Source: Mauremys mutica
Taxonomy: Eukaryota > Chordata > Testudines > Geoemydidae
DNA length: 64,000 nucleotides
Direction: 5' to 3'
Assembly: GCF_020497125.1 (NCBI RefSeq)
Contig: NC_059072.1
Span: 275,076,045 to 275,140,044 of the forward strand
Shown here: positions 52,382-64,000 of the stretch, in pieces
Numbering within the stretch: the stretch's first letter is position 1
How the letters are laid out: every line of letters begins with the position of its first letter
Program-made: the position numbers and the translations under genes
The notes under the pieces: generated by a model
What the model was told of the DNA's origin: nothing
The model's input: only the letters and a program-made list of their open reading frames with translations
Database searches by the model: none

Positions 52382-55249
52382 GATTCTAAGCAAAGCTATT
52401 TGTTGCAAGTGGCCAGTTTGCAACAAACTGCTGACAGTAAATCTTAAATTGCTTTAAAATTTACATAGATATATCGCAATTAATAACAGAATTTTACGAA
52501 TGAACACACACACACACACTAATCCTACCCAGCTGTCTTTTCTCTTTCCACAGCAGTTTTTCCATGTCTTCTCTTGATGGCTTCATGGCTCTTCCCAAAC
52601 GTCTCTCTTTTCCTCCAACTCAGACTCCAGACTCTGAAACTGTTGCTGGCAGCTGGCCTTTTTATGATACATTGTAGCTCTCTCTTAATATACCTTTCTG
52701 TTTTTAGAAGCAGGTTCCTCCCTTGCACATGCTCAGGCTTAACCATTACTTCAGAATTCTCACTGACAGCTCTGACCTTTAAAGCAAGTTGTGACGGGTA
52801 TGAGTGGGCTCTTACCAGCTAGCTGCTCAGGTAACTGACCTCTCTGTCACCCTTTACCACACATGCTCAGTAGCCACCAATCTTGCACATGCTCACTGTT
52901 GTCATTAACCTCAGAGCTGTGATTCTGCTGATCCACACTCACACCCACTTGGGTGTTTGCCAAGGCAGAATTTTGGAAATCTTAAATACTTACTGAGCAT
53001 GCTCAGAGTCTGCAGCATTCATCTTAGGGTTGAGTGACTTTTGCTTATTCAGAATAAAGATTTAGGAAAGCAAAATGGAGATTGGAGAATTTCTCTGGTA
53101 ATATGTCAAGCCCATCTTCTACATGCTTCATTGTTTCCTGTGAAGTGCCTAGCTTACTTGTGAGCAGTAGCAAGTATTATAGGAAGAATCCTTATTAATT
53201 ATTCTATAAATAAAAATAATTCTTCTTCCCTGCCCGCAGATAGAAATGTATGCATAGATATACATCCAGTATGAGGTAATATCCAGGAACTCTCCAAAAT
53301 TTAGAAGTTCTTAAAGGAATCTCCCTTTCATCACAAGTTTTTCCAAGAGAAAAAAACAAATAACAGAACATCAGGAAATAGCACATCCCCAGAGTTACAA
53401 ATTCACCTACCTTGTGAAAACCAAATAAATAAATAAATTAAAAAACAAATAATGGGCATTCTCATTTTAACCACAGAAAGGTAATAAACACTGAGAATTA
53501 TGTAAGAGGGTGATCCAGGGTATATGGGAGCCATAGCCAGTAATAAAGATTAAATTAAATTAAATTTACAAAATCCAGACATTTTATGTTCTACTGCTGG
53601 ACTCAGTAAAATAGAGTATTATTTCATTACTTAGCCTCAGATAGCTGTGCACTGTTGAATTTATCAGCAATACTGCAGGAAGAGGAAGTGTTCATTGTGT
53701 GGATCAGCCCTGACCAAACCTTAAAGATGTCTGTTATATACTTTTAGACAACCATCTATAACTCTACGAATTAAAATTGCCTCATAGTAGAGAGATACTG
53801 TAATTTATTTGAGGTAATAAACATTTAAAGAATGAGACTGTACTGTAATAAACCTGAAAGCTAGGTAGAGAATGCAGGCAGGCTCAATATATAAAGTACA
53901 AAAACCAGATACAGAGAAGAAAACATGACCATATTTTCCATTATCAACCTATGTCAAGAGCTCCCATTTTAGCTCACATTCTTCTAATGGCAATAAATCA
54001 TCCACAGATTACTCCTAATGAATTTCATTAATTGTCTGAAATGTTAATCTGGCATTATCATTTCCATTAACCTTTTATGTTATTTGTATTATTTGGAGGT
54101 ATGTATCATTTTCTAATTTCCTAAGGCTGTGATAGCTATTGTATTGTACTGAGGTACATTCCTCTCATCCTAAAATTGTGGTGGTGTTGGAACACAAACT
54201 TCTGAATATATAGATCAGAATGGTAGCTTTTTATATCCATTTTGTGCCTGCTTGGCTACACAAGCAGAAGACTGTAGACTATCAGGCATTCTCTCTCTCT
54301 CTTCTCTTCTTTATTATTTGTATTATGGCAGTACCTAACAGCCCCAGGTCCATTGTAGCAGACACTGTAAAAACATGACTAAAAGTCTTTCAATTTCTTT
54401 CTTTGTTTTGCAGGCATCCATATAACTCCTTTTCTTCATAAAATAGATTCCCCCCCCCCACACACACACACACCACAAGTAACTTAGCCCAAGTCCTCTG
54501 GTGGTAAAAGTGGGCATAGCTCCAGAGCTAGCATAGTGAAGTCAATGGAGCCACACAAGTTACAATGTTTCTAACGCTTATGTTTTTTTACCATAAAGTT
54601 AATCTGGTGTTTTTTTTCTTGAAGCTCCATATCCTGGGATCCTGAGATTACCTGAGAATTTCCATTTTATTTATTTAAAGTAAATTAGTGCAAAGAGTTG
54701 CAGGGAGCAGCTTGAAAAGGGGACCCTAATGAATCCAAAAAGCTCAAACCCCCAAAGTAAAACAGAACTTCTTTAACCTGTGTTATTATTCTTTAAAATC
54801 TCATTATTTTTAAGCCACTTTATGATATTTTGGAGTCTAACTCATGATTGTTGAATGCTTGGCACTACTGAAGTTCCACCAGGAAGAGGGCCTGATCCCT
54901 TGTCTCTCAAAGGGGGATTAGGAGTGCATAATGTAGAAACAAAGCCTTTATATGTGAATCTGTAGTTTACACTGAAATAGTTGCTCCATTTAAGCAAATG
55001 CTGAAATCCTCTGTCAGGAGAAACTTCCACTGAAGATAATAGACTGCAGGACTTCAAGCATAACCCAAAGCATTTTGAAATCAGTGAAAAGATTTATTTA
55101 CACTACAGCCACTGTACTGAAACTCTAAAGTGGGACCAATATTTATACACACTTTTTGGTTTCTTAATGCTGCTAGAGAGGTAAAGCGGCCTTAGTGTAA
55201 GTGAGAATTTAACCCCAATGAGCTTTGCATCAGGCACTTGGGGACAGCA
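52382..55249. other. AT-rich non-coding DNA
   Basis: (AC)n at 52506-52519 and a C/CA run at 54450-54475. A candidate conserved block lies at 53900-54110. No gene recognised. Confidence 0.45.
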
Positions 55250-55400
55250 TTTTTAAAGTATTTACACACCTAAAATTCAGATAAGCAGATAGTGAGATTT
55301 TTCCAAAATTAGGAGTTAGTCAGCCAGGTGTTTGGTTTTTTAAAAAATCCCACTAGGCTCCTCAATACTTCAAAAAATCTGGCTCTTGGTGTTTTGTCTG
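55250..55400. repeat. Interspersed repeat fragment
   Basis: Words TTTAAAGTATTTACACACC, TAAAAAATCCCACTAGG and CTTCAAAAAATCTGGC are of a type frequent in reptile genomes (also near 32785). The class is unknown. Confidence 0.4.
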
Positions 55401-56849
55401 GCTGATTTCACTTTGTTTTGTGATTAAATAGTTACAATAGATCTATTTGTATTTCATATAACTATATTTAATTCCATTTTTTTAAACTATGTATTGTATT
55501 TTCAGTTTTGGTCTGGAGAATGGAATCTTTATATGCATATTCTGCAGTCATTTCTGCAAACATCCAAAGTTTGAAAATTTAGATCAATGTGCATTAAAAT
55601 GTTTGAAGGTACTTTTATGCTGATATTAGCAATACTAAATAATGGTATTATTGTAATTTATTAAAAGCATCTATATTTGCGGAAGATTTATAGCTTTAAT
55701 AACTTTATCACATTAATGTGCATATTTTAATGACTTTTCAGACAAAGCATAAGTGAAGTAATTTTATATTACTGTGAAAAAACTTTAAATATATTTTCCA
55801 ACATTTTGATATATTGCTCTTAGTCCATGCTTTTCAACTAGACATTTCTTTTTAATGACAGCTATTTATACAGATTATAAATTCTTTATTTCACAATTTT
55901 ATTTTATTAATTAATTAATACAACATTATATCACATTGAGATGCAAATTTCCTGAAATCAAGAATGGTGAGAAAATCTTTGATTCAAACATGCTGCATGA
56001 TATCCAGAATTAAAGAAAAAGAGTAGAAAATTGTCCTTTGTTCTCAAAATGCATGTAGATTTATACAAGGACTGAGGTTTACTGTGCCCAGCAGACTTCT
56101 GGAAACCATTCTCATTCTTCGGGATAAGCAGGTACTGCATGTTAGAGCTTGGAGATTTCAAATGCTGCACTTTGTGAAAGCCAGCAACATTTGCATGGGA
56201 GGAAAAAAATTTCTTGGTGATATTGGAAGGAACTCTCTCATCCCCTCATAGCATGATGTATTGATAAAGGTCAGGTGCTATTTAGTTTTAGAAGTCTAGG
56301 CCACAATTTGCTAACCTGGAGACTAAACTTAAGCATCTCTTTAAGCACGTAAGAAAACATGGCCAGCTTTTCAGAGGTGCTATTGATATTGTTGGGAACT
56401 GAGAACAGTTCAGAATATTTTAAATCATGCCACTTTCATCTGTGCATCTACATATGTATTTAGGTATGTAATTTTAGGCACCTAGTCTTGAAAATGATGA
56501 CTTGAAAATGTTTAAAAGTTTTATTTTCCAAATGAGTCTTCTATTTTAAAAAGGCATGATATATGGTTATAATATGCACATATATGTCACTGACTAACTT
56601 GATGAAGTGTCTTGTCTATAAATACACTTGCTTCTTAGACAGATGTTTGACAGTGTGTCTAACTTTCCTTGTTGTCAGTGTTTCTTTGATTCAATTTCCT
56701 CTTAATGATTCAGGGAGGATAGTCCAAATGACACACATGCTCAGAGCTTGGCAAAAAAAAAAAGGCTAATAGTAAATTTGCCTAAACAATTGGTTTTGGG
56801 GACACTGAAACTATTCAAGAATTCAGGTCAAACTCAGCAAAGACTTTCA
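55401..56849. other. AT-rich quiet DNA
   Basis: Very low GC, no gene. 55480-55960 has homeodomain-type TAATTA/ATTAAT words but nothing decisive. Confidence 0.45.
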
Positions 56850-57170
56850 GCCTAAAAACTGAAAATAAAATTTCAAAAATGTCAAAATACATTTTCTAAG
56901 CAAAAAACTCAACATTTTTGAAACAAACAAAATGTTGAAAATATTTAAAAAATGTTTCATTTTGACTTTGCAAAATTAAATGCCAATTTGGACTGACATA
57001 AAAAATGTTTTGTTTTGATCAGACTGAATTATTAATTTATTATTATTATTTTCTTTTCAATGAGAAAGATCAGTTTTAGTTCAAAACAAATCCATTTTTA
57101 TTTTATTTTTGGTTTGGCCACTAAATAAAAAAAAAGCAATTAAAAAAATTATTTGTTCAGCTCTTGATAT
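56850..57170. repeat. AT-rich interspersed repeat
   Basis: Dense AAATTTCAAAAATG, AACATTTTTGAAAC, AAAATGTTGAAAAT and AAAATGTTTTGTTTTG words with internal inverted symmetry (AACATTTTTGAAAC / GTTTCATTTTGAC). It resembles 35220-35480 and ends with TTTGTTCAGCTCTTG. Unclassified. Confidence 0.5.
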
Positions 57171-60100
57171 GATACTGATTAGCCTCATCCTTATTCCTGT
57201 CTTCCACAGAATATGATGTTCTACTGGAAATAAGACTGATCAGTGTAGTTGGAAATAAGGATGTTTAAAAAGACTGGCTAGCTATCAGGGCAAGTTCACA
57301 TTCAACTAGAACACATCAGCCAATCTCAACCCCCACAACCAGCTATCCACCCAGAAACTTACTAGCGGTTTGTTAAGGCGGTAGTTGCCCAAACCCTACC
57401 ACTTTGCCCTTCGTTGCTCTAGGTGCACCCTCGCTTTACTTGTCAGGTGACATTGGCCGGGCTCTCTCTCTCCCTATTGGCACATTCAAAGAGACTTGGG
57501 AAGGTAGGACGATGTCCCTCACCTCCAAATCCAGTAAATATCTGCTGGAGAGGCAGGAAGCAGTTTAACTTCTACATTAAGGGCTATCATCTGCCTCTGC
57601 TACTTTGTCAGGCAGCTTGGTAACTTTAATTCATACGAAATACATTCCCCAAGGTATATTCCACTCTAGTTGAGACATAAGGAAAAATGGGTGAGATAGT
57701 AAACCTGGCTATCCTCTGTGTTGGGAAGAAGGATTTTAGCATCTTGGTCAGCTGAAAGACTAGGTTTATGTGGAGTGGGATTTGTTGAAGGGCAAATAAT
57801 ATTATGACCAGAAGTGTTTACTTGCAAACTATGAAGACTATTTGCCTGAATTAAGGCATTAGAGAAGGTCAGAATTTTATTTTCAAACTGCAACAATTTT
57901 TGCTATGACTTTTAAAAAAAAAAGATGTAATTTTAATTTTTAAAAAATCTGAGACATTTTATAAGGAACAGTTGTCGGTATGTTTTGTTGGATTAATGAA
58001 GCCTTGACACCATATCTGTTGTGAATGCTTTGTTGTCCAGTGGACTGTGGCACCAGGAAGATTTTCATTAAAACAATAGAAGAAAGTGGATTTCTCTGTG
58101 TTTTTAAACCAGCCTACATATTTGTCCAAACTTTGGTCATAAGTCTTAAAGTGTGTGCGCGTGCACACGCACACACCCTTCTGCTTTTTAATTGTCAAAG
58201 CATATTAACTATCACCTCTGCAAGATGAATTCCTATTTTCCATTTGTGTTTCTCTGGGCACACCTTCATTTATATTTAACTTCCTATAACATAATAATTA
58301 CCAACTGATGTATTATAGACACAGAGTACTGTATCTAGTTTATTTTTTTTAAGTGCCAGTAATGACCACAAAGTATGTGGAAGAAAAATATTAAATCCTA
58401 CCAGAATTACACTTGGGAATTACTATGTTCAAGGATGCAGCATTGTCAATGGAAGGTCCAAATATGATAAAAAAAACTAGACCTTCACCCCCTCCCTACA
58501 AAATACTTGACCAGATAGGGGACTCCCATCTTATTCCCTAAACACCAGCAAATATTTTGTCTTGAATCACATGATGAAGTCAAATGAGGAATTTGGTATA
58601 CTGCAAAAAGGATCACTTTTCAAAGCAGAGGCTCTTCTACTAAGAATGCTGTGCCACATATTTTCGCCCAGGCTCTGGGAATTCAGCCTGAGTACAGACA
58701 GAAGAAACATTCTAGCTAATTGCAACTTCTGTGTTTTGGCATAGAGGAGAGGTGATAACAGATGGATGCCCCTTTTGCAGTGTTATTGTTACAGAATAGA
58801 TATATTTGGCAGACACTAATGCGTTTTTGACGTAATGCTGGTGATATTGAAGCATCATAATGCTAGTCTTGCTCTGCACCATTTCTTTCTTTTGTTGACC
58901 ATATGCCTATTGGTAGCATACAAAGAAGTAAAGTGTGCTTGTTGCCATTCTCTGAGAGATGCAATGGCACTATCATCAGAAAATGTGCAAATACTTACAT
59001 CTAAGGCATCATCAGTAAGAAATTATCAGAATGAGCAGTTTCCATGACTAATACATTGAAAATCAACTCATTCTACTTACTGCATGGTAAGGGAGTCTGT
59101 GCCTTTTTAATGGAAAAATAAAGAGTTGAAGCAGTTTCTTTATTAGTATACAGTTTTTAATACATTTTCAAAATACACATTTTCTTTTTAATGATTTTGC
59201 CCTTTTCCATTAGGAAAATGAGTGTTTCCGTGTGCTTCTGTGAAATAAGTCTTTAGAGACATTTTCATCTGTATTGGTACCAGTACAATTCTAGAAGACA
59301 ATCTGTGTTCATTGGTTTATGCTACCAGAGGCAGATGAGCACAAAACATTCACAGCCTCACTCTCCACTGCACAGTCTGTAGTCCCTGGCCTTCTTCAGT
59401 CATTTGTATGAAGTCAGTGGGACGTGGTCATAAAATGGGATCAGATCAGAGCAGTCGCACTTTACAGCTTATTTGTATTTATTTTGCCCACGTAGTAGAA
59501 GGGGTAATATAGCAGAGAATAAAGCCCTGTAGTAAAGATCTCATCTGTAAAGTTATACAGCCAAACATTTCAACCCTGGGTCGCTAAAGCTGGGCATAAA
59601 TCTACTTTTCGGTATCTAAATAAGCAGCCTGATTTTTGGGGGGGTTGAATACATTTAAGCCCATAGGCACTGTGGGTAACACTAGCCTGGCAAAGCAGGC
59701 CATTTACTTAGGTACCTAACTTCTGGCCTATCATTTTAAAATCTCTGCACTGCCATAGCAACCAAAAGTCAAACAAGCAATAGTCCTGTGGCCTCAGACT
59801 GAATCTCAAATCATTAGTCCTTCCATCCCTGGTCTCAGACTCTTTTTTTCGGGCAATGGTTCAGCCCTCCCTATTCTCTGGGTTAAGCAGGCAAGTTCCA
59901 TCTGTTCAGGCCCCCTGCTTCCTCCCTGGGCTTGTTTCCTTCTCGCCTCTCCAAAGCCTTTCCCACAGCCCCTTCCTGGTCCCATTGTACACCTTCATTC
60001 CTCTCAGGTTCCCTGAAGTCTCAGGCTTCACCCTTCCTTCAGGGCTGGGGTTCAAAGGATTCTGACCTGGAGTTCTCAAAAAAATCCCAAGCCAAAAGGA

Positions 60101-60430
60101 TAAATTTAAGTCATTCCCACCCTTCAGGCTTGAGCTTTAGTCTTCCCCAGTCTCCCCCAATATTCTACTCCTGGCTGAATACCAACACTCCAGGGAGACA
60201 GCCCTTAAGTCTTGCCCACATTTTTAGACCAACAACAAAAGCTAACTCCTCTCCTGTGGGCTTTTCCCAGTTTTCTTCTGTCCTAACTTCTGTCAAACCA
60301 TTTTAAGATGCAGACACTCCCAGTCTCTTCTCTTTTCCCAGACTAATTTCCCAGCGAGTTAGTCTCTTTTCCCAGACTAACGTCCAGTTCTTTTAAGGAC
60401 ACCTGACTCCTTTCCAGGTGGACCTACCAA
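57171..60430. other. Long non-coding stretch
   Basis: No gene recognised. A 26-bp alternating purine-pyrimidine tract lies at 58151-58176. 59840-60430 is C/T-rich with a tandem duplication of TTTTCCCAGACTAA (60337-60348 and 60369-60381) and may be part of a retroelement LTR on the minus strand. Confidence 0.45.
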
Positions 60431-61025
60431 TTAGGGTTGCCAGGTGTCTAGTTTTTGAATGGAATGTCTGGTCAAAAAGGGACCCTGGCAGATTCAGTCA
60501 GCACTGCTGACCGAGCTGTTAAATGTCTGGTTGGCGGGGCTGGCAGGCTCCCTACCTGGCTCCACATGGCTCCCAGAAGTGGAGACTTGTCCCTGCAGCT
60601 CCGAGGTGCAGGGGCAGCCAGCGGGGCTCGGCACACTGCCCCCGTCCTGTGCGCTGGCTCTGCAGTTTCCATTGGCCGGAAATGCACAGAACCGCCTAGC
60701 TGCCCCTATGCCTAGGAGACCAGAGACATGTCACTGCTTCCGGGGAGCTCCCCTAAGCCCCGCTGCTTGGAGCCCGCACCCCCTTGAGCCACTTCCTGCA
60801 CCCAAACTCCCTCCTGGAGCCCACACGCTGCACCCCCTCCTGACCTCCTGCCCCAGCCTTGAGCCCCCTCCCATACCCAAACTCCCTCCCAAAGCCTGTA
60901 CTCCACAACCCCTCCCACCCCTGCCCCAGCCCTGAGCCCCATCCTGCATCCAAACTCCCTCCCAGAGCCTGCCTCCCACACACACCTGCCCCAGCCTTGA
61001 CCTTTCTCCTGCACTCTGAGCCCCT
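60431..61025. mobile_element. hAT-like element, left end and C-rich array, right end missing
   Basis: TTAGGGTTGCCAGGTGTCTAG at 60431 is the kind of terminus (TAGGGTTGCCAGG) used by a turtle hAT family; TTGAATGG...GGACCCTGGC follows. The interior becomes a C-rich tandem zone at 60775-61015 with three copies of CCAAACTCCCTCC (about 60801, 60878, 60951), 70-80 bases apart. I found no complementary right end, so it is truncated. Confidence 0.55.
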
Positions 61026-61336
61026 AATTTGTGGCTATTGAAAAAGAGTGGCTATTTACTGTATCTAATATATGATATATCAGTGTAACTACAAAAAAGT
61101 AAGCACAGGTATTAAAAAGTGTAAAAGGTTACTACTGCACTTTACTAGATATTTGAGGAGTATAATGACACATTATGCTGTAGTAACTAACAGCTGAACT
61201 AGTGTGTGGGATTTTAAGAGTGCCTAAGGTCATCTTTTCAGATGTGGAGCTTGCCAAGTCAATTTCCAACAGCCTCAGAGAAGCACAGAGTGGAGGAACT
61301 GGACCAGTGTTCTCATCACACATCTATGATCCAGTC

Positions 61337-61670
61337 CAGGGGTTGGCAACCTCTGGCACGTGGCTCGCCGGGGTAAGCATCCTGGCGGGCGAAACCAGTT
61401 TTTTTACCTGCCGCGTTGGCAGGTTCGGCTGATTGCGGCTCTCACTGGCTGCAGTTTGCCATCCCAGGACAATGGGAGCGGCAGGAAGCGGTGCGGCCAA
61501 GGGATGGGCTGGCCGCGGCTTCCCTCCACCCCCATTGGCCTGGGATGGCGAACCGTGGCCAGTGGGAGCCGCAATCGGCCATACCTGCTGACACGGCAGG
61601 TAAACAAACTGGCCTGGCCTGCCAGGATGCTTACCCTGGAAAGCCACATGCCAGAGGCTGCTGACCCCTG
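61337..61670. mobile_element. Palindromic hAT element (copy 3)
   Basis: Starts CAGGGGTTGGCAACCTCTGG and ends AGAGGCTGCTGACCCCTG. Mirror-image arms as in copies at 5641 and 52039. Flanks ATCCAGTC (61329-61336) and ATCCAATC (61671-61678) differ at one base, an 8-bp TSD. Open frames in both directions are compositional. Confidence 0.93.
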
Positions 61671-61678
61671 ATCCAATC

Positions 61679-64000
61679 AATGGACCACATTTGAAGTCCT
61701 TCTAGGACTGAATCTTGGTTATTTGCCAGGTGACATTCCTGATGCAATTCCAACTCCCAATTTTCCAGCCATTGGGTTAGCCTTAAGAATACTGGAGTTC
61801 AAAATTGAGGGATTGTCAGCAGCCAGATGCAGCATTATCAGTGCCAAAGTAATTTCAGACCAGAGCACAAGTCCCATTGAAATTCAATGGGTTTGAAAAT
61901 CTCACCTTGTGATAATAATGCCTATTGAGTAGTTCTGTTTAATATGTCCCCCCACCCATAGGTTCAGATGCCCATGTAAACCATGGTAAAGAATATTGAT
62001 ACAATGATCCGAAAAATAAAAATTGTTTATTACAATTCATTTTCACACCATTAATTTATTCTAATAGATCCATTTTTTTCTGTGTTCTGAGTGAATCATA
62101 ACCTCTTACAAATAAGTGTAGTAATAAATTTGCACCTGTACTCATGGATGGGAGAGTAGTTCCCTTCAAATTCAGAGGATAAAACATCATTAGATTATAA
62201 GAGATGCTAGGTCTAAATTTGTCCCTTTATCTATTCTTTGTTATCACTGGCACATGCTTAGGAGATATTGCTTGTGTCATGAATCTGAAACAAACAAAAA
62301 GCTTCCTGTGCCGCAGTTCTTGCAAGAACAAGCAATTTTCACACCATCCCTGCTGAAACCCTCACCCTGCTGCTGTGCTGTGTTGTTGCTTTAATTTAAT
62401 ATACTTTACGAGTTAATGAAAAATCAGGGCATATAAGGGAAATTAGATGGCACAGGTGGTCAGGAACTCAACCCTTTCATTTGAACACACCAGGCTTACT
62501 TTGTCACATATCTTAAGGAGTCCCTCTACTGTCTGAACATTCATAAAGTGCAGGAGGAGAACTTTTAACGTGTGACATGGTTAGGATTTCAAAGACATTC
62601 CCTTCCACCATCATAATAGTTCAGCAGTGGCCATCCATTAAAATATAATTGGTTAGAAATTTCCACTGTTTAAAATCTTTATAGCTTAATCTGGATGGAA
62701 CCCAAATAGTGCCATTAGCCTAAACTAGACTCTTCAGTGCACTATATTCCCAGCATTCCAGAGACAGGCTGCATGGCATAGCTAACTTTTTAGATGCCAC
62801 AATATCTAACTTTATGTGTTTATATCTATATCCCTTTCAAGATAATCAGTGCAAAGGAATGGAACATCGGTCATCTTTACTTGTCTGAAAATGTTCTAAA
62901 TGAGGGGTTAGACTTTTAAAAGAGCTCAGCACAGCACCTGCATCTCTTGTTATTCTTTATGTTGGGTGATGCTGAACACTTTGAAAATCTGGCTTTTTGC
63001 TTAGTAGATAGGGGTGAATAAAGGTATGTATGGAAAACAATGTATCTGTTGACTTGTTCCAGGTTGTAGACTAAGACAGGAGATTTCTTCTTTAGTCTTT
63101 CAGGTGACCATCTCATGTTCTGAAACATGTTTAACTACTAAATATTTGGTTGTATGTTAATTTAGAGAGAACTTAAAATGTATACCTAGGCCATAATGTA
63201 AATACATCATTATAAATGGCTAGTAACAGCAACAGGTATGTCACTCCTCACATTCAAATTTAGCTCCCATGCTAAATAAACAGAAGCATCTTGCATCTTG
63301 TTCTATGGGAGGTCTTTAACAGGAACAAATTAAGACAAGAGCAATCCACTGAGAATACCCTGCTGCCACTTCCCCCATTTTCCTACCAGAAATTTCTGCT
63401 CTGTGGAATAACAGCAAGAGAATTCCAGTTGTCTGCAACTAGAGAGAGGCTCACCCCAGCTTGGCACCCCAGCTTGGCATTCTCCAATGCTGCACCTCAT
63501 TTCCCTTGAAGTCTGCAGTCTCCCCTTTTTGGTAAAGTGGTTTGGTGCACTTCGGTGACTTGGCCCTCTGGTTCCTCCTTCCTGGGACAAAAAAAAGAGT
63601 TTGAACACAATACACAAAAATTCTGTCGCTGTCTGTCATGGGCCTCAATGGTCTTTCTGGCCCTCTCCAGGCCCAGATTGTTCTTTGTGGCTGGGATTTA
63701 CCTCTTGGATCCTCACTGCAAAGGACTCCCATCTCCTCTTGTCTCAGGAGATTGACTTTTGTATTTTCTTCGGGGATCAGTAGTCTTTAGAGCATTTCCT
63801 TGGGCTCAAGTATTCCTTCAGTTCTATTCCCAGGTTTAAAGAGTCCCTTGGTGCACAGCCCCACACACAATCTTTCTCTCCTTAGTACAGGAGTAGACTA
63901 ATTGTGGCAACCCCCACAATGTTCCTAACTCACATTATTTTATCATGGTGTCATGATACCTGTTATTCTTCTTAAAGCCCCAACTCCTGGAGTCACAATA
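61679..64000. other. Non-coding DNA to the window end
   Basis: AT-rich to about 63250, then less so. Short open frames on both strands at 63291-63783 overlap each other and show no domain. No gene or repeat recognised with confidence. Confidence 0.45.

Noticed and set aside
51820..53050. Possible 1-kb minus-strand LTR around the 52039 hAT
   Set aside because: A TATA-like site and general layout are suggestive, but I could not find TG...CA ends with a flanking duplication.
59856..60306. Proline/serine-rich frames resembling a coding exon
   Set aside because: C/T-rich composition, two frames open at once, no splice context and no domain. Probably part of a retroelement LTR.

Overview
The window looks like vertebrate, almost certainly turtle (Testudines, probably cryptodiran), nuclear DNA. 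The evidence is its repeats. It carries CR1 LINEs with octamer tails, a tRNA-headed SINE whose tail is a turtle CR1 3' end (the Cry/PolIII-SINE type), many short hAT elements with 8-bp target-site duplications (TSDs), Harbinger-like MITEs with TWA TSDs, and solo LTRs with 5-bp TSDs. There is no operon structure, no ribosome binding site and no cellular protein-coding exon that I can recognise. The only credible coding sequences belong to transposons: a 553-residue CR1 reverse transcriptase ORF (218-1879), a 3' CR1 fragment (23821-24600), and a broken Harbinger Myb/SANT-like accessory gene (21690-25190). I read the window as an intergenic or intronic gene desert.

Layout. 0-4.1 kb: three CR1 copies (plus, minus, minus). 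4.25-4.8 kb: a retroelement-like leader. 5.6-6.0 kb: a palindromic hAT. 6-14 kb: mostly AT-rich single-copy-like DNA with one Harbinger MITE (10.8 kb). 14-16.4 kb: a truncated hAT and an inverted-repeat-ended element enclosing a second hAT. 17.8-20.9 kb: an LTR split by a 2.4-kb hAT that itself holds opposed LTR-like arms. 21.3-25.2 kb: a Harbinger element split by a hAT split by a CR1. 25.8-30.4 kb: small MITEs, a MIR-like SINE, a tRNA-like hairpin SINE and quiet DNA. 30.5-33.5 kb: a 1.35-kb solo LTR, two Harbinger MITEs and a hAT abutting one of them. 34.3-40.3 kb: an inverted-repeat element, a Harbinger MITE split by a solo LTR, a tRNA-Ser-like relic, two SINEs and an old CR1 split by a hAT. 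40.85-42.95 kb: a three-level hAT nest. 43-64 kb: mainly quiet AT-rich DNA with a tandem tRNA-Val-like relic (46.2 kb), a Harbinger remnant (46.6-47.3 kb), a TA microsatellite (48.4 kb) and three more hAT elements (50.9, 52.0, 61.3 kb).

The most informative structures are the nests, because they give a relative order of insertion. At 40852-42939 three repeat layers lie inside one another, two of them with both TSDs readable. The innermost repeat is also the natural empty site for the CR1 inserted in its relative at 22857-24948, which fixes that CR1 insertion to the base. All family names are from memory of vertebrate repeat families, and no database was searched.
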